Assembly: GCA_002772645.1 (NCBI GenBank)
Contig: PFDK01000007.1
Location: 2,150 to 34,916, forward strand
Origin: Candidatus Pacebacteria bacterium CG10_big_fil_rev_8_21_14_0_10_56_10
Lineage (GTDB): Bacteria; Patescibacteriota; Microgenomatia; UBA1400; PJMF01
Direction of reading: 5' to 3'
DNA length: 32,767 nucleotides
The position numbers and the translations under genes are program-made. The notes under the pieces were generated by a model. It was not told the origin of the DNA. It searched no databases and saw only the letters and a program-made list of their open reading frames with translations. Below, in pieces: positions 1 to 8,822 of this stretch; within the stretch, counting starts at the first letter, position 1; each line of letters begins with the position of its first letter.

Positions 1-94
1 GCTCTGGGTCGTCTAGCAGCCGCTGATTTTCGGCTAGCTGAGCGTCGATCGCCTCAAGTTGAGAGTGGTAGGGATTGCTGGTGACGTCGTTCAT
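1..94 (-). CDS. prfA: Peptide chain release factor 1, N-terminal fragment (runs off window)
   Basis: The minus strand opens with an ATG at position 94 and reads 31 codons to the window edge, giving a charged helical start ending in QLAENQRLLDDPE. That matches the N-terminal helix of bacterial RF1, which usually carries a leucine-rich stretch followed by a DPE-type motif. The gene lies directly downstream of rpmE on the same strand, and rpmE-prfA is a common bacterial order, which supports the call. RF1 recognises UAA and UAG stop codons and releases the nascent chain. Only about a tenth of the protein is visible, and the GGQ motif is outside the window. RF2 is the main alternative; the gene order favours RF1. 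Confidence 0.7.
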   Translation of the reverse strand, partial: MNDVTSNPYHSQLEAIDAQLAENQRLLDDPE

Positions 95-177
95 GAGAGC
101 GTTCGTTGTTGGTGGCGCTAGGCAAAACCTGCTCGCAGTGGGTTCATAGTAGCATGTCCCAGTACCACTGGGCGGAG

Positions 178-597
178 CTACTTGGCTGGGGAGGGGCCTG
201 TCGATGGACTGGCAGCTGAACCGGCGGACGGACCGGTAGCGGAACTTGCGGATTTACCCGCAGATTTTTTCTTGAGCTGATGGCGTTGTTCGCGCAGTAA
301 CTGCTGGTATGATTTGTGCTCCTGCGCGCCGGACTGTCCACCGCGGCCGGTTTTTTTGGCCCGCTTACTCTGGCCGCCAGCTTGCTGACTGACTTTAGCT
401 CGTTCCACCTTCTGCATAAACCTGTCGACCCGCCCTTGGGTGTCGACGAACTTCATCTCACCGGTGAAGAAGGGATGGCACTGGCTGCAGATCTCAACTT
501 GAATTGACTGGCGTGTCGAACCAGTGGTGAAGGTGTGGCCGCAAGCGCAGGTGACTACCGTGTCGTGATGCCACTGGGGGTGGAGACCTTTTTTCAT
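178..597 (-). CDS. rpmE: 50S ribosomal protein L31 with long C-terminal tail
   Basis: This 139-residue protein starts [20 protein letters not shown] and is the large-subunit protein L31, which sits at the central protuberance and helps bridge the subunits. A zinc-binding set is visible: CACG near residues 17-20 and CSQC near 37-40, followed by HPFFTG, the usual L31 signature. The family is normally about 70 residues; here another 70 follow, rich in K, Q, S, A, G and P and without fold-like hydrophobic spacing, so probably a disordered basic tail. A TATAAT on the minus strand (632-627) and a purine-rich GGAAAG support the ATG at 597. It is upstream of prfA. Confidence 0.95.
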   Translation of the reverse strand: MKKGLHPQWHHDTVVTCACGHTFTTGSTRQSIQVEICSQCHPFFTGEMKFVDTQGRVDRFMQKVERAKVSQQAGGQSKRAKKTGRGGQSGAQEHKSYQQLLREQRHQLKKKSAGKSASSATGPSAGSAASPSTGPSPAK

Positions 598-626
598 GCC
601 GATACTTCTGCTTTCCAGAGGTAGCC

Positions 627-659
627 ATTATACCATCTCGGTTAGGCCGCTGGTATAAT
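627..659. promoter_or_regulatory. Overlapping divergent promoters (rpmE and orphan gene)
   Basis: A perfect TATAAT lies on the minus strand at 632-627, facing rpmE, and another on the plus strand at 654-659, facing the gene at 668. They are 21 bp apart, so the -35 region of each promoter falls on or next to the -10 box of the other. Two RNA polymerases could hardly bind at once, so the two genes are probably expressed in competition. The -10 boxes are seen directly; the competition is inferred. Confidence 0.65.
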
Positions 660-667
660 CCCCGCCG

Positions 668-1435
668 ATGGACCAAGAAAGACGACCACCTCTGACTCCT
701 TGTGAGTACGTTGGGCTAGTCACTGACAACCGAGCCAACGTCCGGCTGGCGCTACCGGTTGGGGTCGACGGTTCACTAGGCGTCAATGTTGCCGTGCTCC
801 TCAAGATGATGAGCTTGGGAGGAATCTTGTCTTTGGATGTTGGTTGGGATGATGATCGCTCTCGGAATCAGCAGGTTCAGATCGTCAGTGTCAACGCCGA
901 CGGCAGTAGCGTGGCGAGCAGTGCCTCCAGTCAAGAAAAGCAGTACGATGCCGATTCTTCGCCTGAGATGCTATTGCTCAAAGAAGCCAGCTGGGCTGAT
1001 GTTCGGGTGGTGCTTAACCGCCAAGCTTTGCAGTCAGACATCGCGGGGCGTGGGGAACTCAGAAACGCCCAAACTTGGGCAGGTCAGCTAGACTTAGTAA
1101 TCAAGTCTAGCTTATTGGGAGTCAGCAAGAAGTTTTTGTTAACTGAGTACACCAGAGGGCAGTTAGGGGTAATCGCCTTTTTTCACTCATCAGCACTACT
1201 TGAGCTAGTACCAAACTACCCTGGAGAGCCGTTGGGAAACAGGTTGATGCACCTACTAATGATATTGACTTTCGAGAGGTATTTTTTGAGTATTCTTGCT
1301 CTTGTTGGCAAAAAAGATTTCATCAGGACAGATAATTTTGTTCCGCTTTTCGGGTTTGAGGGGGAACGAGTACTCCGACTGTGGCTGATGATGAAACGAA
1401 ACGAGTTGGTGGGCGTGATGACCGACGAATCCTGA
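668..1435 (+). CDS. Hypothetical protein, possibly leaderless
   Basis: A 255-residue protein that I do not recognise. It is divergent from rpmE, and its ATG is only 8 nt after a perfect TATAAT box, so the transcript probably begins at or near the start codon. No Shine-Dalgarno sequence fits in that gap. There is no signal peptide. A low-complexity serine-rich stretch (VASSASSQEKQ) near residues 79-90 separates an N-terminal part rich in V, L and G from a C-terminal part with hydrophobic segments (for example RLMHLLMILTFERYFLSILA). The spacing could suit a divergent two-domain regulatory protein, but no motif supports a function. The promoter, the length and the lack of a competing frame make it likely to be a real gene. 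Confidence 0.7.
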   Translation: MDQERRPPLTPCEYVGLVTDNRANVRLALPVGVDGSLGVNVAVLLKMMSLGGILSLDVGWDDDRSRNQQVQIVSVNADGSSVASSASSQEKQYDADSSPEMLLLKEASWADVRVVLNRQALQSDIAGRGELRNAQTWAGQLDLVIKSSLLGVSKKFLLTEYTRGQLGVIAFFHSSALLELVPNYPGEPLGNRLMHLLMILTFERYFLSILALVGKKDFIRTDNFVPLFGFEGERVLRLWLMMKRNELVGVMTDES

Positions 1436-1540
1436 GCTCCCGTCAGCGCCCCAAACCACTTTCAGCGTTTTTTAAGTCGATGGGGGATGAACTTATGGTA
1501 TGCTGACCATACTTAAGTGTAAAAATGTGTGAAAAAATAG

Positions 1541-1810
1541 AGCGACAAGGAGGTCTGCTGTAGAAAACATCGAGTGAACAAGCGTGTGGCCCCACCGGAC
1601 GTCAGCAGAGCTGGCTTCGGGCAGGGGAGACGAGGAGCAGGGTTTGTCGAGGGCCAAAAGGTGGCTGGGGCAAACAATCGGGCTTGTTGCTGGCCGAAAC
1701 TTAAGGTTTAAGGAAGCGGCAGAGCATCTGCGGAAACCTGCTGGGCGACTTGGCGTCCAGGATGGTGGGGTTAAAACCGGGCGGTAACTTCCGGCACAGA
1801 GCCCGACCTA
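1541..1810 (+). ncRNA. glmS ribozyme-like leader RNA (divergent)
   Basis: About 270 nt without a credible protein gene lie directly upstream of glmS. The stretch GACGAGG-AGCA-GGGTTTGTCGAG at 1629-1651 is nearly identical to the conserved core of the glmS self-cleaving riboswitch (GACGAGG-nnn-GGGUUUAUCGAG). A likely cleavage-site segment, ATAG-AGCGACA, is at 1537-1547; the family consensus is AGCGCC. AGCAGG (1636-1641) pairs with CCTGCT (1736-1741), and GCGG-AAA precedes the latter, as GGCGG-nnn precedes the P2 3' strand in the family. Other helices are CTGGGCG/CGTCCAG, AGGTTT/AAACCT enclosing GCAGA/TCTGC, and GCAAACAA/TTGTTGC. In the family, glucosamine-6-phosphate acts as the cofactor for cleavage and lowers glmS expression. 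The large insertion between the core halves and the C-to-A change in the substrate strand make catalysis uncertain. Ends are approximate. Confidence 0.65.
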
Positions 1811-1917
1811 ACCCAAGCGTTTTCTAGTTCCCATCTTATTTTTAAGCACCGTGTATCGCCCAGCTCCAGGTTGAGACGGGGTGACTGGTGTGGTGTCATC
1901 TTAATCGAAAGGAACAG

Positions 1918-3792
<1,875 letters not shown>

Positions 3793-4113
3793 CCGGGCCT
3801 GGCATTAGACCCGACTTTCGCTAATTAGTAACCGCTTAATTTGCTATTTGATGACTAGCCCCATAGGGAATAATTTCTTTGAGGGTGTTTTTTTGGCGGA
3901 CATTTTCCGTGTGCCATTAGTGGGCCATTAGTGTGCCATTAGTGTGCCGTTTTGGCCCACGCGCTTAAGTGAGTTTTTTAGATGTGCCAAGAAAATAATG
4001 CCATTGCCAACTGGAAAAACATCTTTAGTGACCACACTTGGCTTGCCCTCAGCCTGGAAAGAAACACAAAAATCAAAAAGCGCGAAAGTCGGGTTAGAGG
4101 TTCGACGGTAGAG
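3793..4113. repeat. Intergenic region with inverted repeat and short tandem repeats
   Basis: Between the convergent genes glmS and hisS are 321 bp without a credible ORF. A 13-bp perfect inverted repeat, ACCCGACTTTCGC (3809-3821) and GCGAAAGTCGGGT (4082-4094), brackets most of it. Inside are about three and a half copies of an 11-12 nt unit GTGCCATTAGTG (3911-3950) and T-rich runs. The bracketing repeats could form a long-range stem, act as convergent terminators, or mark a small mobile or decayed element. No transposase remnant is visible. Confidence 0.6.
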
Positions 4114-5415
4114 TTAGGATTTAGTTTTTGAGCTTAGCCACTCGGCCACCTCGTCCAACGATAGCGTCTGCTGACGGCCGGTAGCCAGTTCCTTAACTGT
4201 CACCTGCCGCTCGTTAGCTTCGGTTGGGCCGATCATCGCCACCCAGGGGATCCGCTTTTGGTTGGCTACCTTTAGCTGTTTGCTCAATGGGTCCAGTGCT
4301 GGGTAGATCTCGGTAGAGATGCCGGCCTGCCGGAGCCGATTGCCCAGCTCCAGTCCGGCCGCCACCGTGTCTTCAAACAGGGCTACCATCACTTGGGCCG
4401 GGCCGGCCGCCACCGTCAGCAAGCCCCGTTCCGCCGCCGCTTCCAGTGTCCGGTCGAAACCGATCCCGAAACCGACCGCCGGCACACTGGCCCCGGCCAG
4501 TTCTTCGATCAGGTTGTCGTAGCGACCGCCACCGCCCACCGAACCACCACCCACAGCTTTGTCCGGTTGACCGCCCAGCTTGCCCTCAAAAATCATGCCG
4601 GTGTAGTAGTCCAGACCGCGGGCCAGCCGAGGATTAAAGACCAGCGCTTCGGCCGGTACCCCTAACTTGATAGTTTTGTCTACAATTTCAGCTAAATACT
4701 CTGACTGATCGGTATTTTCAAGTACGGAGAAAATTTGCTTTACTGTCGCTGCAGTCAGCCCTTTGGCTACCAGTTCGTCACTCACAGCTTCGGGTTCTTT
4801 CTTGTCCAGTTTGTCGATGCTCTGGATGATCGAAAAGACGTCTGTTTGGCCGGTAGTAAACTCCGAGACGGCGGCCACCAGCAGTCGGCGATCGTTGAGC
4901 TTGATCACCAAGTCGTCAAATCCCAGGTCGGCATAGACGGCGTAGAACACTGCCAGGATCTCGGCATCGGCCAGCGGTGAGCTTGACCCAAAAATGTCAC
5001 AGTCGGCTTGGCGGAACTGGCGGTAGCGGCCTTGCTGGGGCTTCTCGGTCCGAAAAACATCCTGAAGCTGATAACGCCGCCAGTAACGAGGTAGTTGAGA
5101 ACGGTACTGGGCCAGCAGTCGGGCGGTGGGCACGGTCTGGTCGTAGCGCAGACCCACCCGGCGTCCGCCGCGATCCTCGAAAATGTACACTTGCCGGTCG
5201 GCCTCGGCGCCGTACTTGCCCAGCAGCAAGCTGGCGTACTCCAGCGCTGGTGTCTCGACTGGCTCAAAACCAAACCGCTCGAAAGTCTGGCGAATGCTGT
5301 TCTCCAGCCGAGTCCGGGCCCGCATCTGACCAGGCAAAAAATCCTGAAATCCTTTCAGGTTCTGAACAGGTTCTGCTGGTGGAGTGCCAGACGGCACGGC
5401 CGGTTGGTCGATCAT
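4114..5415 (-). CDS. hisS: Histidyl-tRNA synthetase
   Basis: This class II aminoacyl-tRNA synthetase charges tRNA-His. It has GFQDFLPGQM near the N-terminus, motif 2 with YQLQDVFRTEKPQQGRYRQF, the HisRS-specific ARGLDYYTGMIFE and the motif 3 region PAVGFGIGFDRTLE. The C-terminal anticodon-binding domain follows (VMVALFEDTVAAG onward). About 433 residues is normal for the family. I prefer the ATG at 5415 over the GTG at 5421 because AAAGGG is well spaced before the ATG. The start region is tandemly duplicated, creating a tiny upstream ORF (see that entry). The gene is convergent with glmS and lies downstream of the M24 peptidase gene, but a TATAAT within the 95-nt gap suggests its own promoter. 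Confidence 0.97.
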   Translation of the reverse strand: MIDQPAVPSGTPPAEPVQNLKGFQDFLPGQMRARTRLENSIRQTFERFGFEPVETPALEYASLLLGKYGAEADRQVYIFEDRGGRRVGLRYDQTVPTARLLAQYRSQLPRYWRRYQLQDVFRTEKPQQGRYRQFRQADCDIFGSSSPLADAEILAVFYAVYADLGFDDLVIKLNDRRLLVAAVSEFTTGQTDVFSIIQSIDKLDKKEPEAVSDELVAKGLTAATVKQIFSVLENTDQSEYLAEIVDKTIKLGVPAEALVFNPRLARGLDYYTGMIFEGKLGGQPDKAVGGGSVGGGGRYDNLIEELAGASVPAVGFGIGFDRTLEAAAERGLLTVAAGPAQVMVALFEDTVAAGLELGNRLRQAGISTEIYPALDPLSKQLKVANQKRIPWVAMIGPTEANERQVTVKELATGRQQTLSLDEVAEWLSSKTKS

Positions 5416-5451
5416 ACTCACCCTTTAGATTGGTCGATCATACTCACCCTT
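5404..5451 (-). repeat. Tandem duplication of the hisS start region with a 7-codon upstream ORF
   Basis: The 22-bp sequence at 5404-5425 recurs at 5430-5451, a 26-bp period. Each copy carries AAGGGTGAG and ATGATCGACCAA, so the ribosome-binding site and first four codons of hisS exist twice. The outer copy opens a frame MIDQSKG that ends in TGA at 5420-5418, just before the hisS ATG at 5415. Translation of the short frame would deliver ribosomes right at the hisS start, so coupling or attenuation is possible. The duplication is seen directly; a regulatory role is inferred. Confidence 0.8.
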
Positions 5452-5496
5452 GGCGCCATCTTACACCACAGCTGCCTCAAGTTACTTTCAATCACT

Positions 5497-5502
5497 ATTA
5501 TA
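5497..5502 (-). promoter_or_regulatory. -10 box, candidate hisS promoter
   Basis: TATAAT on the minus strand lies about 80 nt before the hisS start, just downstream of the stop codon of the M24 peptidase gene. It is preceded on that strand by repeats of GGGGTATAG, which offer extra TATA-like boxes. No clear -35 is seen. Confidence 0.45.
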
Positions 5503-5515
5503 CCCCTCTATACCC

Positions 5516-6769
5516 CTATACCTCGGTGAGCTCCTGGGGCCCATTTTCGGTCAACGCCACCGTATTTTCGTGACGGATACCAAACTTTCCCTCGAGGTAA
5601 ATTCCTGGCTCGATGGTTACTACCATGCCGAGCTCAAGCTGTAGGTTTGGTTGACCGCCCAGCGACGGCGGCTCGTGGACCTCCAGGCCTAAGCCATGGC
5701 CAGTGGTGTGGATAAAAGCGTCCCCAAAACCGGCAGCGGCTATCGCATCCCTGGCGGCCGCGTCAACCTCCTTGCCCCGGGGCAGTGGCGGTTTGAGCGC
5801 CGACACCGCCGCTTGGTAAGCGCGGTCGACGGCCTGGCGCGCCCGTTGATATTGTTGAGGCTGCCGATGGTGATCGCCGAACCACCAACTGCGTGTCATG
5901 TCGGCTTTGTAACCTTGCAGGGACATGCCGCAGTCTATCAGCACCGGCGTGTTTGGTTCCAGCAGAGTAGTGTCGGGCTGGTGGTGGGGCAAGGCACCGT
6001 GACTGCCGAAAGCCACGATAGTGGGAAAAGCTGGCCCGGTAGCGTCATCACCGCCCAGGTTTTCCAGCAGCCGGTCGAGCTGCCTTTTAACCTCGATCTC
6101 AGTCTGGCCGGCCCTCAGCTGTCGACTGACGGTGTGCAGTGCCTGGGAAGTAAGGCGAGCGGCCCGTCGCATCACCTCAAGTTCCGTCCGGTCTTTGATC
6201 AGCCGCCAGCGGCTAACAAAGTCGTCGGGTTGGGCGGTCAACTGGACGGTTTGCCCGGTGTTACCGAGCTGATCGGCCAGGCGCCTCACCACTCGCTCTA
6301 TCGCCCGCAGTTCAGCTACTTTTAAGGTGGCTTGGTCAATCAGGATGGTTACCTCGTTGGGCCGGTCATCACTCCCGCCATCACTCTTGCCATCACTCCC
6401 GCCATCGCTTTTCGGCGCAGTCGTGTCAGCACCCCGCTCGGTAGGCAGCAGCTCAGCCACCAACGCACTTAAGTGGCGCTCAATATCGGTCGGCCGGCAA
6501 CCGCTCTGGGCCTCGAGCTCTCTTAACCGGGGTGGGGGACTAAACTGGGTAGACCATAGTTGGGCGCGGTTGGCAGATACCGCCAGTACGGCTTCGCGCT
6601 CCTCGGGCACCAAAAAAGTGAAACCGCTCAAGTAACGGATGTCGGCCGGCCGGGTAATCAAGACCAGTTGATCGGCCGCCAGTGACTGTTGAAGGCGCCT
6701 CAAGCAGAGACGGAAAAAATCACCACCACTAACACCACCACCGGCGGCACTACGGGCGAGACTGGTCAT
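5516..6769 (-). CDS. Xaa-Pro aminopeptidase-like M24 metallopeptidase
   Basis: This 417-residue protein has the two-part layout of Xaa-Pro peptidases. An N-terminal creatinase-like domain (LVLITRPADIRYLSGFTF) is followed by a pita-bread catalytic domain. The five dinuclear-metal ligands are visible: Asp in PVLIDCG, Asp in GYKADMTR, His in HTTGHGLGLEVHE, Glu in VVTIEPGIYL and Glu in IRHENTVAL. It probably removes N-terminal residues before proline in the cytoplasm, recycling peptides. A hydrophilic insert with the repeat SDGGSDGKSDGGSD (encoded by a roughly 12-bp DNA repeat near 6366-6415) lies between the domains and is probably a flexible linker. The start overlaps the upstream surface-protein gene by 20 nt, so the two are one transcription unit. 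Confidence 0.92.
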   Translation of the reverse strand: MTSLARSAAGGGVSGGDFFRLCLRRLQQSLAADQLVLITRPADIRYLSGFTFLVPEEREAVLAVSANRAQLWSTQFSPPPRLRELEAQSGCRPTDIERHLSALVAELLPTERGADTTAPKSDGGSDGKSDGGSDDRPNEVTILIDQATLKVAELRAIERVVRRLADQLGNTGQTVQLTAQPDDFVSRWRLIKDRTELEVMRRAARLTSQALHTVSRQLRAGQTEIEVKRQLDRLLENLGGDDATGPAFPTIVAFGSHGALPHHQPDTTLLEPNTPVLIDCGMSLQGYKADMTRSWWFGDHHRQPQQYQRARQAVDRAYQAAVSALKPPLPRGKEVDAAARDAIAAAGFGDAFIHTTGHGLGLEVHEPPSLGGQPNLQLELGMVVTIEPGIYLEGKFGIRHENTVALTENGPQELTEV

Positions 6770-8000
6770 CGAGCGTCGTTAGCAGTCGTACCACCAGCGC
6801 AGTTTTGCCGCTGGCCGTCTCCAGCCCGGCTACCAGTACTTGCAAGTCTGGCGACATGTCGTCATTGCGCAGTTGGTCACCAACTAAATCTTGGTAGGCG
6901 GTTTGACGGTTCAGCTCGAACGTGAGCTCTTCGCCGGTATCACGCCGGACAATGTTCAGCTCAGCGCTACTGACATCAACTACGCTGCCCATCGCTACCA
7001 CTATCGGCCGTGGCCGTAAACTATCTTCGAAAATCACTACCTTCAGCGGCTGAAACGTTTCCTCCTCACTTACCCCCAGCACCGTGGCCCAGTTGCCCAC
7101 CTCGATGTCGTCTACCTCCACACCACGACCATTTTCTTCCAACACCACCTTTTCGGTTAGCGGAATGATTGACAGGCCCTTGGGCGTTTCCAGGGTGATA
7201 GTCTCCTGACTGATCCGTTCCACTTCACCGATAAAACCACGGCGCTGTTGGCCGATCTGCGACAAAACTCCCTTGATCTGATCTTTCTTTTCATCGACGA
7301 TCCGTTCGATCCGCTCTTTGAGCTTTCTGGTAGCGTTGGGATCAAACTGCTGACGGCCACTAGGACTGACCTCTGGACTGACCTCCGGACTGGCGTCGCC
7401 ACTCTGGGCGTACGCCGGTTTGGCCAGTCTGCCGACCAGCGCTCTCCACTCGTCAGCGAACCTGGCAGCGAACCTGCCACTAACACCGAGATCAAAGCCG
7501 GCTGAACCGGACTGGTCTTGGCCGGCCGAGCCATCATCGCTGCCGTTCTGCTGGTCTGGCACGGGCACGAACTCCTCGGTAGTGAGCACCACCACCCGTT
7601 CTTGTTTGCTAACTCGACCATCCTCATCGACAGCGTGAACGGTGATGACGTTGCCGCCATTGCTCAGCTCGGTGGTGATCGAAAAACTGCCGGAGTCATC
7701 GGCCGTGGTCACCGTCGGTTTCTCGCCGATAAAGATGACCACCAGTGAGCCGGCAGTAGTGGTACCGGCAATGGTGACTTGCTGATTGTCGGTCACCGAC
7801 TCGTCTTCGGGACTGGCCAGGGTCAGCGTTCCCAGCGACTCGAGCTGAGCATCGCTTGCCGCCGGCGGGCTCTGCAGGGTGTCGTCTTGAGCTACCCGGC
7901 CGATTGTCTCGACGGTACTGCGAGCTTGGTAAAACCCGTAGGTGATAATCAGGCCCAGAATCAAGCCGATGCTGACTGCCACCACCACTTCTTTTCGCAT
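6750..8000 (-). CDS. Membrane-anchored protein with Ig-like domain (surface protein)
   Basis: The 416-residue protein begins MRKEVVVAVSIGLILGLIIT, a short basic start followed by one transmembrane helix with no signal-peptidase site, so it is probably anchored with the rest outside. Residues about 55-125 resemble a bacterial Ig-like or PKD-like module (QVTIAGTTTAGSLVVIFIG and GSFSITTELSNGGNVITVHA). A Gly/Ser/Gln-rich linker, a predicted helical segment (ATRKLKERIERIVDEKKDQI) and two beta-rich repeats resembling DUF5666-like folds (GEVERISQETITLETPKG; MGSVVDVSSAELNIVRRD) follow. Its role is unknown; adhesion or envelope organisation fits. A TATAAT ends 8 nt before the ATG, so the mRNA is probably leaderless. 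It overlaps the M24 peptidase gene downstream. Confidence 0.75.
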   Translation of the reverse strand: MRKEVVVAVSIGLILGLIITYGFYQARSTVETIGRVAQDDTLQSPPAASDAQLESLGTLTLASPEDESVTDNQQVTIAGTTTAGSLVVIFIGEKPTVTTADDSGSFSITTELSNGGNVITVHAVDEDGRVSKQERVVVLTTEEFVPVPDQQNGSDDGSAGQDQSGSAGFDLGVSGRFAARFADEWRALVGRLAKPAYAQSGDASPEVSPEVSPSGRQQFDPNATRKLKERIERIVDEKKDQIKGVLSQIGQQRRGFIGEVERISQETITLETPKGLSIIPLTEKVVLEENGRGVEVDDIEVGNWATVLGVSEEETFQPLKVVIFEDSLRPRPIVVAMGSVVDVSSAELNIVRRDTGEELTFELNRQTAYQDLVGDQLRNDDMSPDLQVLVAGLETASGKTALVVRLLTTLDDQSRP

Positions 8001-8008
8001 GAGAGGCC

Positions 8009-8014
8009 ATTATA
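8009..8014 (-). promoter_or_regulatory. -10 box of the surface-protein/M24 peptidase operon
   Basis: A perfect TATAAT on the minus strand is separated from the ATG at 8000 by 8 nt. With the usual 6-8 nt from -10 box to transcription start, the mRNA begins at or next to the start codon. No Shine-Dalgarno sequence can fit. Confidence 0.7.
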
Positions 8015-8121
8015 AGCTATTCTTAGCCTAGGCCAAGTCAACCCCACCAGCTAATTTTTAGGTGGGCCGCCGGTTGGGACTGGACGAGCCGGCTATTCTG
8101 CGGTATTACAGACTTGCCCGG

Positions 8122-8155
8122 AAAGTAACGGCAATCATAAAGTAACGGTAAACAT
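8122..8155 (+). repeat. Two tandem 17-bp repeats abutting the MBL-hydrolase start
   Basis: AAAGTAACGGCAATCAT (8122-8138) and AAAGTAACGGTAAACAT (8139-8155) differ at two positions, and the second ends at the ATG of the next gene. Nothing resembling a Shine-Dalgarno sequence is present. The repeats could be operator half-sites or a translation-start element; the sequence does not decide. Confidence 0.7.
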
Positions 8156-8821
8156 ATGGAACTTAGCTATCACGGTCACGCCGCTTTTAAGCTCAAAGGC
8201 AGTGCCGGCACTGTTGTCACTGACCCTTTTAACCAGCACGTTGGGTTGGAACTGCCCAGCTTGAGCGCCGACGTTATCACCGTCTCTCACCACCACGACG
8301 ATCACGACAACGTCTCTGCCGTTAGCGGCACCAGCCGCCGCGACCGGCCGTTCATCATCGACCAAGCAGGGGAGTACGAAGTGGCTGGCATCTCGGTATT
8401 CGGCGTGCCCAGCTTTCACGACGACAGCCAGGGGTCTGAGCGCGGCCCTAACATCATTTTTACGGTACTGATCGACGGTGTTAAGGTCTGCCACTTAGGG
8501 GACCTGGGCCATCAGCTGGACAAAACCACCCGCGACGACATCGGCCAAGTTGACATCCTGCTTTGTCCGGTCGGCGGTACCTACACCATTGGCCCGGAGG
8601 AGGCCATCAGTGTCATCGCCGCCCTGGAGCCGAGCATCGTCGTGCCAATGCATTTTAGGACCGACCGCCACGACCAAAACATGTTTGGCCAGCTCAAGAC
8701 GCTGACCGAGTTTGTCCACAAGTTCGGCACTGACGAGCCAGAGCACCTGCCCAAACTGCGGGCTGAAGCTGATCGGCTCCCGGAAGAAACACAACTTGTT
8801 GTGCTCTCGCACCCCGGTTAG
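8156..8821 (+). CDS. MBL-fold metal-dependent hydrolase (UPF0173/UlaG-like)
   Basis: This 221-residue protein has the metallo-beta-lactamase fold. It starts MELSYHGHAAFKLKG, the usual beginning of UPF0173-type proteins (LGHSAFKI), followed by TDPF. The metal motif HxHxDH is present as SHHHDDHDN near residue 43, with further ligands plausible at HLGDLGH and VPMHFRTD. Members hydrolyse phosphodiester or lactone bonds; the substrate cannot be told here. The stop codon is one base before the dnaB start, so the two genes are cotranscribed, though no functional link is known. The start at 8156 is set by the conserved N-terminus. Confidence 0.88.
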   Translation: MELSYHGHAAFKLKGSAGTVVTDPFNQHVGLELPSLSADVITVSHHHDDHDNVSAVSGTSRRDRPFIIDQAGEYEVAGISVFGVPSFHDDSQGSERGPNIIFTVLIDGVKVCHLGDLGHQLDKTTRDDIGQVDILLCPVGGTYTIGPEEAISVIAALEPSIVVPMHFRTDRHDQNMFGQLKTLTEFVHKFGTDEPEHLPKLRAEADRLPEETQLVVLSHPG

Positions 8822-8822
8822 T

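Noticed and set aside
1540-1815. RNase P RNA
   Set aside because: ACAGAGCCCGACCTA at the end resembles the 3' core, but the required GAGGAAAGUCC at the 5' side is missing, while the glmS core and the adjacent glmS gene fit better.
4977-5573. 198-aa plus-strand ORF
   Set aside because: It lies antisense to hisS, has no motif and is rich in P, R and S, as expected of a GC-rich shadow frame.
5696-6325. 209-aa plus-strand ORF
   Set aside because: It lies antisense to the M24 peptidase and has no motif.
8712-8822. Upstream extension of dnaB
   Set aside because: Overlaps the MBL gene; the conserved DnaB start is at 8823.
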